From: Seminavis robusta
Taxonomy: Eukaryota; Bacillariophyta; Bacillariophyceae; Naviculales; Naviculaceae
Assembly (NCBI GenBank): GCA_903772945.1
Contig: CAICTM010001401.1
Coordinates: forward strand, 1-30,016
Length of the DNA: 30,016 nucleotides
Direction: 5' to 3'
The translations under genes and the position numbers were made by a program. Under the pieces are notes generated by a model. The model did no database searches and was not told the origin of the DNA. It saw only the letters and a list, made by a program, of their open reading frames with translations. This document shows, in pieces, positions 8,915-19,090 of the stretch (its first letter is position 1; each line of letters opens with the position of its first letter).

Positions 8915-10975
8915 CTAGAGTATGATACACCGGCAACGTGCGTCGACGGCGTCAAGCTGTAACGAGGGCAACTCGTCCAGCGATGTGCCTTCTGGAATGG
9001 GCGTGGCCTTGGCATAGACGAGTCCTCCCGAACTTTCGTCACTGGAGACGGGAATCACTTGGATGCGAGATGATCCGTCGCTGTCGACTGCGTTCAGCTT
9101 GTAGTTGCGCAATGGAGGGTCACTAATGTGTGCCATTTTCTGGTTCTCTACCCGCGCGACGACGGGCCTTGAGCTCATCGTTGGGGTTCCCAAAGGTTCA
9201 TTGGCCGGCATCGGTTCCAAGGTTCTTTCATGAAGCGTGCGATCAAGGCCCTGAGCTTGTGCAGGCTTTGCCGGTTCATCGTGATTAGCTGCGACCATAG
9301 TCGTCTCTACGGCGCCTTGCCAGGCTCTGGTGATGTGAGTGGAACGAGTTGGGATAAAAGGTTTTGGTGTGTTTTCCGCGACAGACTTGCTGGGATGGAT
9401 ATGGCTTTGCGACATGGTTGTACCACCACTGACTCGGCGGGGGAATTGAACGATTGTTCCTTCCAGTGTCACCGATGATGGGTCCTCCAATATAGGATCC
9501 AAAGTAACACCCGACGTATCCCTTTGTTGACGGTCTGTTGAAGCCGAAGCGCTGCTATTGGTTTGATCATTGATAAATGGCTCCAATGCAGCGCCGGATG
9601 ACTGGGGTGGAGCGAGTGACGGTTCCCCGTCGCCCCGACTTGCTTCAGTTGCCCGGTCTGCTGATCTTGCGTTGGTGTCAGGTTTGGCTCGTCTTGACAA
9701 CTCTACAGGTGCTGGAACCCTGCTTGGGTTGGGCCTCTCGGCTACACCGGAGGTTACATACCGGCATGCTTCCGGCACGGTGGGATAGATCGCAGGAGGA
9801 TCCACAGATATAGATTTTCCGTCAGCAAAGACGGAGGCTTTTGATTCTTTCTCGCCCGTGGCTGATGGATCTTCGAAACTCCGACTGGGTCTTATGGTTT
9901 CAGGCGAAAGATTCAACACAGAGAGCCGTTCATATAGGTGGTCGTTCGGGCCGATTTGGCTGTTTGGTGTGTTTCTTTCGATATTGTGTCCACTGACGGG
10001 ACTCTGCTGGATAACTGTCGATGAACCTGGCCCATTAAACGTCTGCAAAAATTCAAAGAAGGCTTCCATCATTGATGGATCCACCGCCGACAGAGTCGAC
10101 CCACCCAAACCAGAACCAGCCGCAATGGCTCCATCTGACCTCGTGACGGTCCCATAATGTTCTGCGGGTGGATCGCTTCCCGTACGACTAATGGATGCTT
10201 CAGATGGACGAAAAGTTGTGCTGGTTGGTCTGCTTCCGGTTGCAGACAAGAATGCCGGCAATGCAGGCGGGGTCACATCATTGGTCGGTGTCGGTGGAGT
10301 TACATGATCGGCATCTGAGGGCACACTTGGACCAAGTGCATGCGAGGATGGGGTCTGATTTTGGATTTGTGTGCATGTTGAGGCCGCAACAGGGGCTTGC
10401 TGTGCACATGTAGGAGTTGAATTGTTGGCATGTGTTTCCTGGCCTGAGGCTTGCTGTGTTGGAACTGTCGCCTCATTGGTCTCTGTTGCTGCAGTGTCTG
10501 TCTGTGCTTGGGATATGATTTGCCGCAAAGTCCCTGTAAAGTCTGCCACAACCTGGCGGAGCATGGTTTCCACCTCCAATCGAGCACCTGAAGTCGAGTT
10601 TCTGTCCTGAAGAACGCCGACGAGCTCTGCGACCACACAAGGAAGTTCTGAGGTATCTGTGATCGAGTCACAGTCTTCCAGTATCAGCTGGCTTAGGGTC
10701 TCGACTGCCGCGGATCCTGCTGCAGAAGTAGTGGTGGCTGCTGTTGTTCTCGGGACATTGATGTACCTTGGAAGCGCAGGCGCCAGAGAGTCGACATCAG
10801 AAACATTAGAACCATCGTCGTCAATCGTCGCCCGGTCGCCAGTAATGCGCAGTACCCACTCAGAGTGGCGTATCACTTCTTCCTTCTCACTTTCAGACAA
10901 CCCGCGAAAGAAGCGCAGGGCTCTTGGCTGGAGCTTTCTTCTGATGGCTCTCCCGCCATCGTTTTGAGTCGACAT
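8915..10975 (-). CDS. Large disordered protein with C-terminal CaaX box, 686 aa
   Basis: The ATG at 10975 opens a single uninterrupted frame. Residues 1-55 are basic and helical (RRKLQPRALRFFRGLSESEK...), and a second helical region at about 88-165 contains several Leu/Val heptads. From about 165 to 650 the protein is Ser/Thr/Pro/Gln-rich and looks disordered, with no recognised domain. The last residues are RCRCIIL: Cys683-Ile-Ile-Leu is a classic CaaX box, and Leu at the last position predicts geranylgeranylation. Cys681 just before it could be palmitoylated or be part of a CxC-type signal. I checked the codons next to the stop directly (TGC CGG TGT ATC ATA CTC TAG). The inferred picture is a membrane-tethered scaffold or signalling protein. 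It is not a Ras/Rab GTPase, since there are no G-box motifs. Function is unknown. Confidence 0.7.
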   Translation of the reverse strand: MSTQNDGGRAIRRKLQPRALRFFRGLSESEKEEVIRHSEWVLRITGDRATIDDDGSNVSDVDSLAPALPRYINVPRTTAATTTSAAGSAAVETLSQLILEDCDSITDTSELPCVVAELVGVLQDRNSTSGARLEVETMLRQVVADFTGTLRQIISQAQTDTAATETNEATVPTQQASGQETHANNSTPTCAQQAPVAASTCTQIQNQTPSSHALGPSVPSDADHVTPPTPTNDVTPPALPAFLSATGSRPTSTTFRPSEASISRTGSDPPAEHYGTVTRSDGAIAAGSGLGGSTLSAVDPSMMEAFFEFLQTFNGPGSSTVIQQSPVSGHNIERNTPNSQIGPNDHLYERLSVLNLSPETIRPSRSFEDPSATGEKESKASVFADGKSISVDPPAIYPTVPEACRYVTSGVAERPNPSRVPAPVELSRRAKPDTNARSADRATEASRGDGEPSLAPPQSSGAALEPFINDQTNSSASASTDRQQRDTSGVTLDPILEDPSSVTLEGTIVQFPRRVSGGTTMSQSHIHPSKSVAENTPKPFIPTRSTHITRAWQGAVETTMVAANHDEPAKPAQAQGLDRTLHERTLEPMPANEPLGTPTMSSRPVVARVENQKMAHISDPPLRNYKLNAVDSDGSSRIQVIPVSSDESSGGLVYAKATPIPEGTSLDELPSLQLDAVDARCRCIIL

Positions 10976-13082
10976 GGCGAGCTGGTTGCGACGCTACCAA
11001 CAACCTCACAACCTCACAGATGCAACCAATTTAATGGCGTCTTCTTGTTGACCTGGGTTTTCTGTCAGAACAAGTTGGATCTTTTGCGTCTGTGACAAGG
11101 TTCCAGTTCTGGGGGGTGGAGAAATCAAGCGCTATCCCACACAAAACCAAGGTAAACCATGACCAAGTGGTAGACAGTGGTAAACCATAGCACAGTTGTA
11201 ACACGTTGGTGGACAGTGGTGAAAGTGAGAACTGCTGTCAGCAGTGATGTTTGCACTGACAGCATGGCTCGGAGCACTGGTGGGCCTGAGTTTCTCCATT
11301 CTCCATCCCCCGGTGCCGGTCGTGTTTCGAGTGGGCCATCCACATTTTCACGTCTGGGTTGATGTGCTGTACTCGTACCGCTTCTCTTGCTGATGTTTCA
11401 AGAATTGGATCTTGGATCCATCCAATCAATTTGTCGCATGGCCAGGGGTTGGATTCTGTGCGAAGGCTTTGGAAGGAACGTTACAGTAAACAGATGACAG
11501 CTTTCCGCTACCGGTAGCTACGGTAGTACTGTACTGGTGGTCCACTCCTTCCTCTGCGAAGGTCGGCACACCATCAAGTTTGGTCTCGGCCGGTCATTAG
11601 TACGCCGCCCAATCAATCAATGGAGGCAGTTTCCCTAATAGTAGTTTATATTCCAATTTTGTACAAACTACAAGAAAAAGTATGACAGCTCTGACCAGCC
11701 AGCAGTGGAGGACTGGGAGTATTTCACAATAATAGGAGCCTCAGATCTCGTTGGGAGCGATAGCGCCATGTGGGCACGTCCTTCATTCAACATTGACAAC
11801 GTCAAAGACTTCCAGGCCCATACTCAAAAAGCTTTCGTCTATCATGGCCTACAGTACCGTAGCAAGCAATGGTTGGTTCTCGATTCTCAAGCTATTCAAC
11901 AACCTGTTCATGGATCTCTAATAGAAGGGAGGATCTCAAAGAATTCAAAGCTACCAGTACTACATACATGTACCGGTAGTTGGTTGTGGTCCCGTTTCGT
12001 TGGAGTATCTTTTTGAACCTCGACTAGGGTTAAGCGTAATGATAGGATCTTTTGTGTGGTGCAGCCCGCAATTAAAAGAAGGCATTCCTGGGCACCGGCC
12101 CGTCTTGTGGTACCGTACAGCTGTATGCATACATGTATGTACATATATGCCACAAAGAACGACGGAACATTACAAAGGAAAAACACGAATGAGGAGCCAA
12201 TCAACTTACATTCTCAGATATTGAATCTCGGCGGACCTCTCACGGCCACACGGCCATCGGCCACGCCAAGTCATGACAACGACAGATGGTCCGTCAGTGG
12301 CAGCTAAGTACGGTAGTCTGTGATGACTGGGATATTATGAGAGTTTGCGTTGTCTATGGAGATGAGCTTGGTTGGTTGCGGTGGTAGGAAGGCTGATTCA
12401 ATGAAAGAAAGGAATTGGTTGACCAGCAATGTGACCTACATACTGCGGGGAGGAACCAATGCTGCTCTGCATCCTCCATCCAAACCAACTCGCTCATGCA
12501 GAGCAACCACACCCTATGGCCCAAACTACGACTACAGCTTCGAAATTCAAGAGCAGCCTCGTCGGACCAAGGCTGACGAGAGGTAGCCAACATGGTAGCT
12601 GCTACCCTTGTGCGAACAGAACACCTAAACATGTATCTAGAGGAGAGCAGTCCAAGCAAAGAACAGGCACACCCAACTATCCTTAGCTAGTAGCTAGAAA
12701 AGAGGGTATCTCAAAGGATAGTTCAAAATTGGTTATGTTAAACGTTTTAAAAGATCATGTATGTATAACAAATAGTATCAAAATTGCATGCTTCTTGGGT
12801 GACTAGGAGTCTCATCAGGGGTGCAACTCAACTCTGAACAAATCTGATGGTTTACCCAAGGTAACAAAGCTGTAATGCAGCGTGGCGATGGATGTAGGCA
12901 TGCAGTGGACGGGAGCAAACGCCAATCACAGTGGGCGTGGTGGTCGGAACATTCTTCAAGTTTTGCGTCTATTGATAGATCATTGCGAGGCTCTCTTCTG
13001 AGCGTTTCTTTAAAAAAAAGTCAAGTCAACCCTGCTCTCCACATACATGGGGCCACTGCCACGCTGTTGTCAGCGTGCCGTA
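10976..13082. other. 2.1-kb spacer with short repeats
   Basis: No frame here has a good start and a credible protein. At about 11150-11225 there is a diverged two-copy tandem repeat of about 39 bp (GTAAACCATGACCAAGTGGT and a related copy). Palindromes cluster: TACCGGTA at 11509 and 11971, the latter directly overlapping TACATGTA at 11965, and TACATGTA again at 12130. Longer frames such as 11705-12016 begin at non-ATG codons and have no recognised motif. The promoter of the minus-strand 686-aa gene should lie just right of 10975. Confidence 0.4.
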
Positions 13083-13298
13083 TTATTCCTGTTGGCCCAC
13101 AACCTTGGAGGAGCCGTTGAGGGAAGACGTAGAAGGACAAGCATAGTGGAGCTGGTAGGATCCATCGATGGTGGTGGACAAGCGAGTGCTCGTGTTGTAA
13201 CGCTCCACAATGGTAATCTCCATAGAAGGGGCCCGGCGACTTTCCTCTTCGGAGGGGATCACAAAGGAAAAGGAAGAGTTGCTGTTGCTGCTTGACAT
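13083..13298 (-). CDS. Possible small Ser-rich protein, 71 aa
   Basis: An ATG at 13298 opens a 71-aa frame starting MSSSNSNSSFSFVIPSEEE and ending SLNGSSKVVGQQE. The Ser/Asn-rich start, the short acidic patch and the ordinary middle (SMEITIVERYNTSTRLSTTI) resemble many small unannotated diatom proteins. No signal peptide, membrane span or known domain is visible. A possible GT donor near the end (AAG|GTTGTG) means it might continue into another exon, which I cannot confirm. A longer overlapping frame (13021-13566) starts at TTG and looks spurious. Confidence 0.35.
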   Translation of the reverse strand: MSSSNSNSSFSFVIPSEEESRRAPSMEITIVERYNTSTRLSTTIDGSYQLHYACPSTSSLNGSSKVVGQQE

Positions 13299-15050
13299 GG
13301 TCAACTACGTAATTGCTAGAATGATCTAAAGGCTTTCGGTATTGTCCTTTTGGACTTGGTTTTCGAAATTGTGTCTTTGTCAAGCTGCCTCTTGGCATTG
13401 GCGGTTTTGGGATGAGAGTAAATAAATAAATAGGATACTTCCGAAAAGAATATGGAATCCTTCTCAAAGAACTGAGGAATCCTTTACCGGTTGTTAGGTA
13501 AACTTTGAGATTCCATAGAGCAATTAACCAACATGGTAGCTGTGTGCAAAGCTTGTTCCTTTTCAAAGCATCGGTAATGTTTGTTTGATATTCCTAGCCT
13601 CTAACCCTATAAACTCCGCTATGGAATCCAGAAGGTGGAATTTGCAGAGACCTCTCAAGATTCGTGGAATTTCGCCACATCAGCCAACACACAGCGTCAT
13701 CGATTCCATCCAACAGGCGTTGGCCAATCACAGTCACTGTACCGTTGGGTGCTGGTACCACAGTTTGTCTGCAGCAGTGGAGGGAAGGCAAGAGGGAGGG
13801 CGGGAAGGCAAGTCCTGCCGCATTCCTGACGTCCTGATCCTTCTTTGGTTTGATTTTCGAATTCAGGAGCACCCCATGCATAATAGAAGTGAGTACTAGT
13901 ATCCATGGCTTCTAAAGGATTCTAGCTCTAGCTAGGACCAGTGCCGGTGTGCAGATAGTCAAGAGATTCGATGCGATTCGATTCAGGTTGGCAGCAGACC
14001 TCGAGCAAATAATATGAGAATAGAATTTTTTCAATTATTTCTCATGGAGGCTCCATTTCCTAACTTTAGCTTTGAAGTCAATAGTTTTCCCGAGGGAATG
14101 GAAACCTTCAGCTCTTTGTAGCACGAGGGATGCACAATCTTACTAGAGGTCCCTGAACGGCATCACGTATCCAGACCATTTCCTTGGGCTGATTTTGGTC
14201 CCCGACCAGCGGACAACCACATGGGGTCGGAACCACCACAAGGTACACTTGCTAGATCGACTACATGTACAAGTACATGTATCTCGTGTTGTTTTCAAGC
14301 GTCCATCTTTGATTTTAAATCTGAGGTCTGAGGGGAGGGCGACAGGTTTTAGAAAGGTAGTTAGGGTAAATATAGGGTTAAAGTTACGTTTTACTCTAAC
14401 GTTTGTATAAAACAATAATTTACCGCGTCTCCCAAACACCCAAGTTGTCTTCCTGTACGTGACATTGTACATGTGCATAGACGACTGACTCGACTCAAAT
14501 TTCGATGTGTGAGTGGATCCAAGCGAGATTCGGAATTCGGAACTCCTTCAGCCTGCACCGTCTGCATTCCTGTTTTGCGGGAGTCGTCGTGTCTGCCTCG
14601 CTTGGATTGCCGCCTCGACTCGACTCCCGCAAGCTCCAAGAATATGTGGCGACACAACCACCGAGTTGACCATCCCACGAACCTTCCTGTGAGAGTCAAC
14701 GCGGCGCCCTTTCAACGCAGCCAATCTTCTGATAGTACCGTACCAATTCTGCAAGAGTTGGAAGAATGCCTATGTATTAATGATACTCTCGCTCGCCTTT
14801 TACCGGCAACAGGGGATTCTTAGTGATATGACATCTCAACGCAGCATTTTGAGCCGCCGGGTCTCACACCTCCCGTCACAAATGCAACTAAATTATTTCT
14901 TTTCCAACGGAGCACCAATAATCTCAGTATTCGACTTGAGCCAGGATCTCTAGCAATGCAATCATTATCTTGAAAAGTGCGCTTCTTCAGAACCTAGCTT
15001 CCTCCTCACTATTGAGCTTCGTTTATCTTCACTACCACACACTCCAAACC
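13299..15050. other. 1.75-kb spacer with palindromes
   Basis: No supported gene. The stretch contains a TAAA microsatellite near 13420-13436, CTAGCTAG near 13929, a perfect 9-bp palindrome pair at 14262-14281 and a 12-bp inverted repeat TTGCGGGAGTCG (14575-14586) with CGACTCCCGCAA (14621-14632). The plus-strand frame ending at 14823 starts at a GTG and has no recognisable domain. The 200 bases before 15051 should contain the promoter of the secreted-protein gene. Confidence 0.4.
14262..14281. repeat. TACATGTAC palindrome pair
   Basis: TACATGTAC (14262-14270) and its reverse complement GTACATGTA (14273-14281) are separated by AA. Each arm contains the self-complementary octamer TACATGTA, so the site is both a hairpin and a doubled palindrome. 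Confidence 0.85.
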
Positions 15051-16523
15051 ATGTCGCCCTTTTCTTGTAATCGAAGCCTCCTCTTCGTCGCTCTTCTTCA
15101 GCTTCAGGTCACCACCTTTGCTGCCGCCGAGTGCACTGGATTCTTCTGTCCAGAAAATCCATACACTCGACACAACAACGAAGAGACCGAAGAGGAGCCC
15201 TGCATCGGATTTGGTTGCAACGAGGAAGATTCCCAAGAAGAAGAACCTTCGTCCAACAGCATGCTGGGTGAGTGCACAATGGTCTCTCTTGAGATGGACA
15301 CAGACTCTCGGCCTGAAGACACCACCTTTGAGCTGGTCTGCAACGACATCCACCTCTGGCAGTACCCAAGTGACCAACTTCTCCAGCGCGGCGCATACGA
15401 CAAACTCAGTGTTGACTCCTGTGTCTACATGCGTGATGACTCGTGCTGTGAATTTGTCATCAAGGACCAAGGCAGAGACGGATTGATGGCGGGTGACTAT
15501 GCTGCCTTGTCTTTGAAGGTTGACGGAGAAGAAATCCTGTCCTACAACACAATGGATAGCCCTCCCTTTGAGAGTTTGACCCGCACCTTTGGCTCCGCTT
15601 GCCGAGATGCTGTTGTCCCCGTTGAAGAAACCAAGAAGGACGAACCTATTGAATCCTGCGATGGAGAAGACGAAACTCTCGCTCGCTTTGAGATTACTCT
15701 GGACGACAAGCCTGAAGAGACGAGCTGGTACTTGATCTGCGACGACCGCATCTCAGGCAACTTGCTGACCCTCTGGAACAGACCTCGTGGTACCCTGTCC
15801 ACACCCACAGAAGCTATTGTCGAAACGGCATGTATTGCACCAACGAGCACCTGTGCCTTCTCAATCGTGGATAGTGCGGGAGACGGCCTTGACTTTGGAG
15901 GATATTCTCTGACCTTTGGAAGCAATCTGATTGATCTCTACGATACAGAACCCTTTGATGAAAAGTCCTACTGCATTGGCCGCCTTTGCGCTGAAAACCT
16001 TCAGAATGCTGCTGAAAAGACTTTGGCATCGACTCTGATTACTGACTACTCCCACGAGCAGCTTGAGAAAATGGGAGAAGCCGTAGGGAATGCAGTCGAC
16101 GCGCTTGTGTTTGACTCCAAGGAAGAAGTGAAGGACGAAGTGAGCGAGATCGCACAAAAGATCTTTGGAGATGACGATGAGTCGTCGAGCAGCGACGACA
16201 CAGACTCGGACAACGACGACGACCTGTCGGACTCCGACGATGAACCAGGATCTTCCAACCAAAACCGGCGGCCCGATTCACACTTCATCTCTGAGGGCTC
16301 CGGCAGTGGAGTCTCGTTGGAGGCTTGGGCATATGCTGTCCTCGGTGTCGCAGCCCTCATGGGGGCCATTCTTCTCTTCGCTGCCTGTGCATTGGATAGA
16401 GCGACCCCACCAGGCCAATCATCGAGCGACGCGGCAAGGGATGCTTTGTCCCCCTCAAAGAGCGGTGAAAGTGATGACGCATCCACCTTCCTTGGTGACG
16501 AGGAGGAACCAGCACCAGTATGA
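15051..16523 (+). CDS. Secreted type I membrane protein with duplicated Cys/GDG domain, 490 aa
   Basis: The first ATG (15051) begins a clear signal peptide, MSPFSCNRSLLFVALLQLQV, with likely cleavage after about residue 26 (AAA|EC). A TTG-initiated extension upstream would spoil it. The ectodomain carries two related domains. The first runs from about residue 74 (ECTMVSLEMD...) and includes CCEFVIKDQGRDGLMAGDY. The second, from about residue 210, includes TSWYLICDD and CAFSIVDSAGDGLDFGGYSL. The pattern C-x-F-x-I-x-D-x-x-GDG-x-x-x-G-x-Y-x-L recurs in many diatom and some bacterial secreted proteins and may bind calcium. Three CxGxxC motifs (CTGFFC, CIGFGC, CIGRLC) flank the domains. An Asp/Ser-rich acidic stretch follows (about 372-405), then a transmembrane helix (about 425-447) and a 42-residue acidic Ser-rich cytoplasmic tail. 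A cell-surface or silica/vesicle membrane location is possible. No enzyme motif is seen. Confidence 0.8.
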   Translation: MSPFSCNRSLLFVALLQLQVTTFAAAECTGFFCPENPYTRHNNEETEEEPCIGFGCNEEDSQEEEPSSNSMLGECTMVSLEMDTDSRPEDTTFELVCNDIHLWQYPSDQLLQRGAYDKLSVDSCVYMRDDSCCEFVIKDQGRDGLMAGDYAALSLKVDGEEILSYNTMDSPPFESLTRTFGSACRDAVVPVEETKKDEPIESCDGEDETLARFEITLDDKPEETSWYLICDDRISGNLLTLWNRPRGTLSTPTEAIVETACIAPTSTCAFSIVDSAGDGLDFGGYSLTFGSNLIDLYDTEPFDEKSYCIGRLCAENLQNAAEKTLASTLITDYSHEQLEKMGEAVGNAVDALVFDSKEEVKDEVSEIAQKIFGDDDESSSSDDTDSDNDDDLSDSDDEPGSSNQNRRPDSHFISEGSGSGVSLEAWAYAVLGVAALMGAILLFAACALDRATPPGQSSSDAARDALSPSKSGESDDASTFLGDEEEPAPV

Positions 16524-17009
16524 GATACAGATGCTAGCTGAGCTACTATTGTTTACGTGCCTGATAGAATGCCAAAGACGTTTCTGTACAATTTTGGAAC
16601 GCCTGTTCCGGCCTCCGGCCTCCAGCATCAATAATCAAGACTTTGCATTACTACTACATAAACTAGGGACCGCATTTTGAACTACCCGAAACCACCTGTA
16701 TGAGACGAAGTTGTTGGGAGGCGCGCCCTACGTGTTCTATTGTGCGCTCCACGATATCATCGCAGGTAGCAGCAATGCCAAAAGACGTCGCTGTACAAAA
16801 AAGAACCATTGCTACCGGTATGTAGCTACTACCGATATCGGTCTGGTAGCATCGATGGTCAGCCTGCTTCATGACTTCTACATAAATCGGCATGCATCAC
16901 CAGACAGGTACTAGAAAACCAAACCCTTTCTTGGGTAGTACCGGTACCATTAGCCCCGTGGCTGGCTTGCTTTTGGCTGGGCATCCATGCGACAGCTCAC
17001 TGTCGCCGG
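16524..17009. other. Spacer with stacked palindromes
   Basis: No gene is supported. TACCGGTA occurs twice within 135 bases (16813 and 16939), and a 12-bp perfect palindrome ACCGATATCGGT lies at 16831-16842. The 3' end of the membrane-protein gene lies at the left. Confidence 0.4.
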
Positions 17010-17300
17010 TTACCATGAGGCAACAATGAAGCAGGGTGACAGGGTGACGTCAAGCCAAGAAGATTGCGAGCGCAGCAAACCACAACCTGCTTCCTCGCCC
17101 CATGCTGCCGACAGGGATGGCATAATAACGGCCAGTGTGCGTTTAGAACGCAATTTTTGAACGGCGCAAGCCAAGCTGAAAGATCGAAAGAGATCCACGC
17201 CACCACTCCGCTTCCTTTGGTGAGCATCCCGTTGCTGTCTCGAAAAGGCTGCAGCTTCTTGTTTTGGTAGTTTTGGTTGGCTTGGTGGTTTGTTTGACAT
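17010..17300 (-). CDS. Doubtful small basic ORF, 96 aa
   Basis: An ATG at 17300 starts MSNKPPSQPKLPKQEAAAFS, followed by a basic stretch (RQQRDAHQRKRSGG) and a Cys/Ser/Leu-containing C-terminus ending CFIVASW. The N-terminus reads like a real protein, but the second half has no recognised motif and overlaps other open frames. It may be a small gene, a fragment or chance. Confidence 0.22.
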   Translation of the reverse strand: MSNKPPSQPKLPKQEAAAFSRQQRDAHQRKRSGGVDLFRSFSLACAVQKLRSKRTLAVIMPSLSAAWGEEAGCGLLRSQSSWLDVTLSPCFIVASW

Positions 17301-17633
17301 TTTTTTGTTGAGAATATGGAAAAGCCTCGCGAAGAAGGGCAGAGAATGACGTACTGCTCCCGATCTTGGAAGAAGCAACGGGTAGCTCAACTGGTAAATT
17401 ATTGGTACGAATACAATCGTACTCGAGCACTGTAAATGGCTGGGTAAGTATAATGCTGAGCCTTCTCTACCAGTAACCAGAACATGTGAGACATCATGAT
17501 CGGGTTGCACCTCACTCTTCAACTCTTCAACTCCCGATGGGCCAACTGAAAGTTGAGGGCCATCGTTGCGTTAAAAAGACCCATTGTCCACCCCTTAAAA
17601 GCCCCCCTTGTATCTCTTTTTGGTGGCCAGGTT

Positions 17634-17669
17634 GCATCAGAGTGTTAGATCGCATCAGAGTGTTAGATC
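17634..17669. repeat. Perfect 18-bp tandem duplication
   Basis: GCATCAGAGTGTTAGATC occurs twice head to tail without mismatch (17634-17651, 17652-17669). The lack of divergence suggests a recent slippage event. Confidence 0.9.
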
Positions 17670-18062
17670 TATAAAGAGGTTGGCCCTATCTTGGCAGAGT
17701 GTGGTTAGAGCATTTGTTCACTTCTGTTCAAATGGACTTAGTTCATCATAGCCATGGCATCATTTTTAAAAAGCCTACATGGCCTACTACCAGGTAGCTA
17801 GTATTTGAGTTTATCCGATGAAAACACCAACAATGCATCAATGATGCTCTTTCCATGCCATCATTAAGCCTCAAACTGAAACTGCTCCAACAATTGTGAT
17901 TCAGATGTTTGGGCTCAGCGTTGCATCAATTGTGCAACCTGCACCATACGCTCTACCTTGTTGCTCAACACAGGATGATTGGTCATTCGATGCCAACATT
18001 CCATCCCCCCCCTAGCCTCCTATGCGGCATGGAACTACTCCTACTACGTTAAAAAAAAAGAA

Positions 18063-18091
18063 CCGCTTTCATTGAATGAAAATGAAAGCGG
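18063..18091. repeat. Perfect 11-bp hairpin
   Basis: CCGCTTTCATT (18063-18073) pairs exactly with AATGAAAGCGG (18081-18091) over a 7-base loop. It sits about 360 bases upstream of the start at 18452 and just after an A9 run. Confidence 0.85.
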
Positions 18092-18451
18092 ACGCCCCAT
18101 CTTCTCGACAGAAATATCATTGGGTTCTTTTCGAGGTGTCAGGGCTTTATTACTGTGACATTTTTGTACCATTCTACTTAGTAGTGGCCAGACATCATAT
18201 TCTTTGACATGACGTGAGCTCTATCAATATAAAGGCATTATTCTACGCAAAATGCCACCGGCAGCGCAATGGACACTTACGCACATCAAATTCTGGATCC
18301 AACCAAATTGAAGAGAGGCACAACCTCTTTGCCGTTTTGCCGTTTCCTGCTGCCCCTCTTCGCATCGCTCATTTCGAAAAGTATCAATCCTCCTTCCAAC
18401 CCAAACAGCATCACAGCCCCCTCATCACGGTTTCTAACGCAACGCATCGGC

Positions 18452-19090
18452 ATGTCAGATCCAACATCACCCACCAAGCTCCCATTATTGGATTCGATGA
18501 TGATTCCCAAGGAGGACACGTTGTTTCCTTCTCTTGCAATGGCTGGCCTCCAAACGCCGACGACGAGGCGGACCACCGCACTGCCCAAGATGTCCTTGAA
18601 GCCAAGGAAATCGACAAGGGGGTATGTTGACACTTTGGATATTGTTCATGCCACTTATGCCGTCCCTTCTATTGCCGCCGCTACTGGCACAGCAGCTGCA
18701 AGGACTCATCTGGTGGCATCAGGTGGTTTCTCTACCCCCCTCTTTTCCCGCGCACCATCAGTCGAGAGTCTCGTTCAGAACGCACCCCAATTCCCCGACT
18801 GTCTGAGCCCGACCATGGACGACGACACCAAGCCAATGACGGCCAAGCCGTTTCTGCCTCGCCCCAAGAAGCACACCAAGCGAAGCCGACCCATTGAAGC
18901 AGCGACAAGGGCGTCTGCATCGAGGCCCTCACTGACCAGCAGAAGGCCAGCCAAGACTTTGACCTCCTCAGTCTTCATGCCCGACATTCCTGACCAACGC
19001 ACCGTTTCGCCCGAGTCCTGTGCGGACTTTTCTCATTCCAGGATCCACCGCCGTTTGAAGATGAGGCCAACCACTGGCCTTGTTCTCTGA
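18452..19090 (+). CDS. Hypothetical basic Ser/Thr/Pro-rich protein, 212 aa
   Basis: The frame is open from an ATG at 18269, but the first 61 codons look like 5' leader (irregular composition). ATG 18452 begins MSDPTSPTKLPLLDSMMIPK, which reads as a true N-terminus; either start is possible (212 or 273 aa). The protein is rich in Ser, Thr, Pro, Ala, Lys and Arg, with several S/T-P sites that could be phosphorylated (TSPTK, LQTPTTRR, TVSPESC). A basic cluster RPKKHTKRSRPIEAATRASA near residues 136-155 could be a nuclear signal. The C-terminus ends RIHRRLKMRPTTGLVL. No fold, membrane segment or catalytic motif is recognised. It is probably a largely disordered nuclear or regulatory protein. GC content is higher than the flanking spacer, supporting coding status. 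Confidence 0.5.
   Translation: MSDPTSPTKLPLLDSMMIPKEDTLFPSLAMAGLQTPTTRRTTALPKMSLKPRKSTRGYVDTLDIVHATYAVPSIAAATGTAAARTHLVASGGFSTPLFSRAPSVESLVQNAPQFPDCLSPTMDDDTKPMTAKPFLPRPKKHTKRSRPIEAATRASASRPSLTSRRPAKTLTSSVFMPDIPDQRTVSPESCADFSHSRIHRRLKMRPTTGLVL

Larger units (their letters stand above)
17301..18451. other. 1.15-kb spacer with short repeats
   Basis: Apart from the two small repeats listed separately (17634-17669 and 18063-18091), I see only A-runs (18051-18059), a C-run (18005-18012) and a weak tRNA A-box look-alike (17383-17394). It should include the promoter of the plus-strand gene starting at 18452. Confidence 0.4.

Noticed and set aside
13021..13566. 181-aa minus-strand frame
   Set aside because: It begins at TTG, has irregular composition and overlaps a more credible 71-aa frame.
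14970..15050. 27-codon upstream extension of the secreted protein
   Set aside because: It starts at TTG; the ATG at 15051 gives a textbook signal peptide.
17383..17394. TAGCTCAACTGG matches a tRNA A-box
   Set aside because: There is no matching B-box at the right distance, and no cloverleaf can be folded around it.
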